Source: Pterois miles
Lineage: Eukaryota; Chordata; Actinopteri; Perciformes; Scorpaenidae
Assembly (NCBI GenBank): GCA_947000775.1
Contig: CAMQGK010000650.1
Location: forward strand, 1,128,001-1,192,000
DNA length: 64,000 bases
Reading direction: 5' to 3'
Shown here: one piece after another, positions 60,101 to 64,000 of the stretch
How positions within the stretch are numbered: the stretch's first letter is position 1
Layout: each line of letters begins with the position of its first letter
The notes under the pieces: model-generated
Told to the model about the DNA's origin: nothing
The model's database searches: none
The model's input: the letters and a program-made list of their open reading frames with translations, nothing else
Program-made: the position numbers and the translations under genes

Positions 60101-60767
60101 CCTTAAACTTTACTTGAGTATACTTCATAAAATAAACTTAAAGTGTACTGTTTTTTTTGTAAGGGAAAGCAGAATTTTGGTTAAAATGTGTTGTGTAAAT
60201 AATGACATTTGAATGAACCTGTTTTCTCAGGTTTCCCTGCCGACGTAAGGCAGCTCTCCAGGTAGATTACATCTCTTACCTGGATTTCATGGCTACTGAG
60301 GTCAGTTCAGCTCTATATAAAAATGTGTTACTGTAGTATTTATTCTGTATGTATAAGACTCAACCTTGATGACAGACTTCCAACCACAGGTCGGGGTTCG
60401 ACCTAACCTCCTGAGACTGCTACTCAGAGATCCTGTGCTCTGGGTGAGGGTCTTCTTTGGTCCCTGCACTCCCTATCAGTATCGTCTCACAGGCCCTGGA
60501 CAGTGGGCCGGAGCCCGTCAGGCTATCCTCTCTCAGTGGGAGCGGGTGGCTCAGCCTTTCAGAACCAGAGTGGTACCAGAACCAGAGAGCTGGTCTTCTG
60601 TCCTCTTTTCTCCCTGGCTGCTCACATTTGGAGGAACTGTGGCAATGGCTGTTCTTCTGTGTAAAAATGGGATCATTCCAGCGCTGCAGGGTGCAGCTCA
60701 GATTCTGAACCGGTGCAAAAATTTCCTGACGGACTCTTTGGTTCACTGGTTAACCACAATAACATGA
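54172..60767 (+). CDS. fmo: Flavin-containing monooxygenase C, diverged paralogue, eleven coding segments assembled as ten plus one extra split
   Basis: Exons: 54172-54300, 54608-54796, 54936-55101, 55215-55357, 56252-56451, 56588-56821, 59134-59255, 59359-59431, 60231-60300 and 60390-60767. I count ten, and they total 1704 nt or 567 residues with consistent phases and GT-AG junctions throughout. Motifs: FAD GAGSSG (8-13), signature F166-x-G-x3-H172-x3-Y176, NADPH GIGNSG (191-196), and FCTGY (327-331) where FATGY is usual. A hydrophobic C-terminal segment at 513-532 is followed by a 35-residue tail ending WLTTIT. Exon lengths 189, 166, 143, 200 and 73 equal those of A and B. The 356-nt block is split 234+122 here but 136+220 in A and B. 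The last block is split after 70 nt here and after 253 nt in A and B. The 2.3-kb intron 6 holds a 27-bp minisatellite. Role as for the family; substrate unknown. Confidence 0.92.
54425..54472 (-). mobile_element. Retroposon tail (ATCTT)n, inverted, in FMO C intron 1
   Basis: A (taaga)n run followed by aacttttatgaatccccgg is a diverged member of the tail family described at 54872-54928, on the minus strand. Confidence 0.45.
54872..54928 (+). mobile_element. fmo: Retroposon 3' tail abutting the FMO C exon 3 acceptor
   Basis: tgtaaatttccccactgtgg, gactaataaagg, aatatc and (ttatc)n form a standard 3' tail. It ends 7 nt before exon 3 (54936). Its pyrimidine-rich (ttatc)n and its gactaat lie where the polypyrimidine tract and branch site of the intron should be. 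Confidence 0.7.
56069..56128 (+). mobile_element. Retroposon 3' tail in FMO C intron 4
   Basis: gtgaatttctccactgtgag, actaataaagg, aatatc and (ttatc)n belong to the same tail family as 54872-54928. Confidence 0.7.
56962..58705. repeat. 27-bp minisatellite in FMO C intron 6
   Basis: About 60 tandem units of a 27-nt sequence (ggtgaggcrttgaactggaa followed by crgttaa). Variants such as gatctggagcagtg and gacctgcaaccatta recur at intervals, the first two of the latter 189 nt (7 units) apart. Because 27 is a multiple of three, the minus strand stays open for hundreds of codons (58094-57405 and 58714-58103) as nine-residue repeats like MPHLNCSSS. There is no start context, domain or splice support for a protein. 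A retroposon tail interrupts the array at 58040-58117. Confidence 0.95.
58040..58117 (-). mobile_element. Retroposon tail inserted in the minisatellite
   Basis: (taaga)n, tattcctttattggtccc and acagtggggaaattcac form the inverted tail family, followed by (agtta)n that grades back into the 27-bp array. Confidence 0.75.
59280..59320. repeat. (CA)n microsatellite in FMO C intron 7
   Basis: About 18 CA units between exons 7 and 8 of FMO C. Confidence 0.9.
59840..60040 (-). repeat. Dispersed repeat, inverted relative to 14843-15045
   Basis: gagctcaaaacaagagtc, ctacccacataatcagctgt and gaaggtaaataaacaggctt are the reverse complements of phrases at 14843-15045, in reversed order. Confidence 0.6.
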
Positions 60768-60904
60768 TGAAATGGGTCCAGTTTGTAACATAGGATCCTA
60801 AATCCTTTATGTTGCAGTAGGATGGACAATGTAAGACAACACTTACATGCAGTAAAAGAGAAGCCCTGCTCTGTAAATTTGTTGTTTGTTTATTTTGTTT
60901 GGCA

Positions 60905-60907
<3 letters not shown>

Positions 60908-60967
<60 letters not shown>
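60908..60967. repeat. (AG)n microsatellite in the FMO C 3' flank
   Basis: About 30 AG units, 140 nt after the FMO C stop codon, probably within its 3' UTR. Confidence 0.9.
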
Positions 60968-60970
<3 letters not shown>

Positions 60971-61054
60971 CATCCCACTTTTAACCCCAAGACCCGCGAT
61001 CCCGGACAAATTTACTGTATTTCGAAGGCTGTACCTTTAGAGCAGGAGTGAAGA

Positions 61055-61125
61055 TGTGAATTTCTCCACTGTGGGACCAATAAAGGAATATCTTATCTTA
61101 TCTTATCTTATCTTATCTTATCTTA
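61055..61125 (+). mobile_element. Retroposon 3' tail downstream of FMO C
   Basis: gtgaatttctccactgtggg, accaataaagg, aatatc and (ttatc)n. Its AATAAA at 61079-61084 is the first canonical polyadenylation signal seen after the FMO C stop. Confidence 0.7.
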
Positions 61126-61189
61126 AGATACATATGTACATATATGTACATATATATATGAAACTTGAGGAATCCATTGGTATCAACCA

Positions 61190-61400
61190 TGTTATGGTAG
61201 CTTGGAAGAAGGCTAAATAATGCCCCTAAATTGGACTACATTTTTGGTGAGAAAAATTGGCATGGTCATTTTCAAAGGGGTCCCTTGACCTCTGACCTTA
61301 ACATATGTGAATGAAAATGGGTTCTATGGGTACCCACAAGTCCCCCTTTACAGACATGCCAACTTTATGATAATCACATGCAGTTTAGAGCAAAAACCAT
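61190..61400 (-). mobile_element. Inverted fragment of the gggctgtcaa repeat
   Basis: aggggtcccttgacctctga and the following acagacatgccaactttatg, gataatcacatgcagt are reverse complements of the middle of the element at 22108-22970. Confidence 0.6.
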
Positions 61401-61804
61401 GCAGTTTTTTGCACGCAGTAGAAATGTGTTATTTTTGCCTATTCTAAAATGGTATATCTGAATATTGCTGCATACTGGGTTCCCTAAACAGTCTTGGAAT
61501 TACATAGATTGGGTATCACTGGAAAGATGAGACTGGTGATGATAGTCCCTGTTGTAGTCATTTCAATGAGTGAGACCATTTTTTTAAAATTTGACCTCAT
61601 AATAATAAAATGACCTGTGGTGACCTCTAGGATAATCACACCCTCCTGCAGAATGAAAATGACCTCCAACAGGCTACTGGTGTGCATGTTTCTGACGAAA
61701 CTGTTCAATGATTTGATTGTGATGATTTTTTAAGTAAATTTGGAGGGAACAAATCTAAAACTCGTGTCTTGATAGAGTCTATCATCCACTTGATTTAACT
61801 CAGG

Positions 61805-61912
61805 ACTTACTCAAGTAAACACAATTAACGTGACTGTTGCCTTTTTAGAGCAGGGTTGGAGAAAAAAAGAAATAAAAATACTGTGTCTTCAGTCCCCACC
61901 TCACCACCTGTA
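61805..61912 (+). promoter_or_regulatory. Relic of an FMO A/B-type promoter
   Basis: The phrases acacaatt, ctgttgcctttttag, gggttggagaaaaaaagaaa, tgtcttcagtc and ccccacctca occur in the order and spacing seen just upstream of the FMO A and B first exons (27115-27200 and 45835-45900). The similarity stops near 61912, where gypsy integrase coding sequence begins. No FMO exon follows within the window. Confidence 0.6.
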
Positions 61913-63900
61913 ATAGTATAATGCAGGCTGATCTGAGTCTCCCTCCAGATCTTCCGGCAGCGCCTGAGGTGATGCTGGACCGAGGGATCCGAGATCTCCT
62001 CCTCCAGGGCCGGAGAGAGAGATGGTTGGTACTGTGGGGAGGCCTCAAAAGGAGATAGGCCAGTGGTGTAAGAAGAGTGAGAGTTATGCGCATATTCAAT
62101 CCAACATAATTAATTAATTAATAAGCATACCAGGAGGTGGGATTGGTGGCCACGACACAGCTTAGCGGCGACCCCAGATCCTGGTTGGTTCTCTGAGTTT
62201 GGCCATTGGTCTGAGGATGAAATCCAGAGGACAGACAAAGGCTCCTAATGCTTGGCAGAAGGATTTCCACTTGAGACGTGAACTGGGGGCCACGGTCGGA
62301 CATGATGTGTTGGGAAGACTTATGAAGTGTGCCACCTTTGAGAGGCAGTCAACTATGGTGAGGATGACGATGTTCCCCTCAGAGGGGGATAAATCGGTCA
62401 CAAAGTCCAAGGCAATGTGAGACCATGGTCAACCAGGAGAGGGTAAAGGGTGAAGCCCTGAAGAATGGCGATGCGAAGCTTTACTTCTGGCACAGGCAGA
62501 AAAGGCGAGGATGTAGGCTTTGACGTCAGCCTCCATGGTTGGCCAACAGAAATGTCTCTTAAGAAGAGAGAGCGTCCGGCTAATCCCAGGAAGCAAGCTT
62601 GGAGGTGTGGCCCCATTGTAACGCCTGGGGCCGAGCCGCTCTAGGGACAAAGAGATGACTGTGGCGTTCAGCACTGGGGTCTGGTTCAGTATGCTGCGCC
62701 TCTCAGATTCTTGACTCCACCTCCCAGGTGAATGCCCCACCCACTCAGGTTGGAGGCAGAATGGAGTCAGGATTTACTGAGGACTCCTCACAGGAAAACC
62801 GGTGAGGAAGTGTATTGGGTTTAATGATTTTGGACCCTAGCCAGGAGGTGAGAGAGAAGCTGAAGCGTCCAAAGAAGAGGGTCCATCGTGCTTGGGGTGA
62901 GTTCAGATGCTTGGCGGACTGAATGTAAGCGAGATTCTTATGATCTGTCCACACCACGAATGGGATTTCAGCTCCCTCCAGCCAGTGTCCAAAGCCAGTT
63001 TCACCGCAAGCAACTCCGGGTTTCCAGTATCATAGTTCCTCTCAGCAGGAGACAGGCAGTGAGAGAAGAAGGCACAGGGTTGTAACTTTTGATCAGGTAA
63101 GGAATGCTGGGCCAGCTCAGGATGTCATCTAAGTAGATAAGCAAAAAACGGTTAAGAAAATCCCTGAGGACATCATTAACTAAAGCTTAGAAGACTGCGG
63201 GGGTGTTGATGACCGTCGAAGGGCATGAACAAATACTCAGTGTCAGGAGTGTGTTAAACACAGTCTTCCACACATCTCCCTCTCAAATCCAAACCAGCTG
63301 ATATGCATTCTGAATATCCAATTTCAAGACGATGGTGGTTCCCTGCAGTGGCTCAAAGGCAGAACTGTTCATAGGTAGAGGGTACTTATTTTTAAACTGT
63401 GATATTATTTAGTCCATGGTAATCAATACAAGGTTGCAGAGTGTTATCTGTCTTGTTAACAAAAAAGAACCCTGCTTCTACAGGCGAAAAGGAGGGGCAA
63501 AAAATACCTTTAGCGAGGGACTCCCTCTCAAGTCGGGACAGGTTGTAGAGGTGGCTAGCGAGTAAGGTAGCTCCAGGCATGAGTTCGAAGGAGCAGTTGT
63601 ATGGTCCATGAGGTAGCAGAGACATGGCTCTGTCCTTGCTGAAAACTTCACCTAAATCATGATACTCAGAAGGGACAGCAGATAGATCAGGATGAGTGGG
63701 GGTCGGCTGGCTGACAGCGACCTCTACTGGAGGCAGGGCAGAAAACAGACAGAAACAATGGCATTGATTACTCCAATTAAGAATTGTGTTAGCAGCCGAA
63801 TTGATGTGTGCTTATTCTTGGTTCCAGCTTACCTACAGAGCTATATCCTTCAAAAAGGACGGGAAGTTACTGTCTTCCCTCTTAGGACTTAATCCTATTA
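61913..63900 (-). mobile_element. Ty3/gypsy retrotransposon pol fragment, decayed
   Basis: On the minus strand, pol domains appear in the expected order. Reverse transcriptase start (about 63540-63392): FSPVEAGFFFVNKTDN and PCIDYHGLNNITV. RNase H (62957-62745): VWTDHKNLAYIQSAKHLNSP. Integrase zinc-binding part (about 62560-62450): FSACARSKASHRHSSGLHPLP. Integrase core (62410-62100): DFVTDLSPSEGNIVILTIVD, DRGPQFTSQV and GFHPQTNGQT. An integrase tail (about 62000-61920) contains SVQHHLRRCRKIWRE. Frames are broken repeatedly and much of the RT is lost. No LTR was identified; the 5' part may lie beyond 64000. Confidence 0.88.
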
Positions 63901-64000
63901 ACTGTCCCAAAATTCTGTACTGAGCTGGGAAAAAGGGCATTTATGTATGTTGCTCCCTCTTCATGGAGTCAGTTACAAAACTACCTGAATCTTCAGAGCT

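Noticed and set aside
61913..63900. Endogenous retrovirus
   Set aside because: The domain order and integrase phrases fit a Ty3/gypsy-type retrotransposon; no envelope gene is visible in the window.
1..64000. Prokaryotic-style features (operons, ribosome binding sites, toxin-antitoxin or phage-defence systems)
   Set aside because: Spliced vertebrate genes and fish transposons throughout; no long uninterrupted gene clusters.

Overview
The window is vertebrate nuclear DNA, almost certainly from a teleost fish. The genes are split by GT-AG introns, and the non-coding sequence is crowded with fish-type repeats: Tc1-like transposons, tRNA-headed SINEs ending in ATGG repeats, hAT-like non-autonomous elements, LINE 3' ends and a Ty3/gypsy pol fragment. 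Species cannot be read from the sequence. There are no operons, CRISPR arrays or prokaryotic systems.

Layout. Positions 1-5400 hold repeats and no supportable gene. A five-exon prdx6 gene (1-Cys peroxiredoxin 6) lies on the minus strand at 5575-11850. Head to head with it, 2.1 kb away, a two-exon plpp6 gene (PAP2-type polyisoprenoid diphosphate phosphatase) runs on the plus strand at 13965-20022. Three flavin-containing monooxygenase (FMO) genes follow on the plus strand: A (28610-35555), B (47019-51568) and C (54172-60767). All three assemble into complete frames of 553, 553 and 567 residues. After FMO C come a short relic of an FMO A/B-type promoter and, from about 61913, a decayed gypsy retrotransposon on the minus strand.

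FMO A and B are products of a direct tandem duplication. About 17135-36680 matches about 37395-52535. The duplicated block starts inside plpp6 intron 1, so it carried plpp6 exon 2 and the FMO gene; the second plpp6 exon 2 (38360-38644) is a deleted pseudo-exon. The two copies have since lost and gained different transposons. FMO C is a more diverged paralogue.

The genes share broad themes (peroxide and lipid-peroxide reduction, isoprenoid diphosphate hydrolysis, NADPH-dependent S/N-oxygenation), but nothing in the sequence shows that they act in one pathway. I did not find a novel multi-gene system. The strongest observations are structural: two non-overlapping pairs of extra introns in the A/B and C lineages of FMO; transposon sequence sitting at splice acceptors; a roughly 1.7-kb minisatellite of 27-bp units inside an FMO C intron; a GC-AG intron kept in both A and B; and a relic promoter cut by a retrotransposon. 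Exon boundaries were placed by hand from splice signals and reading frame and have not been checked against transcripts.
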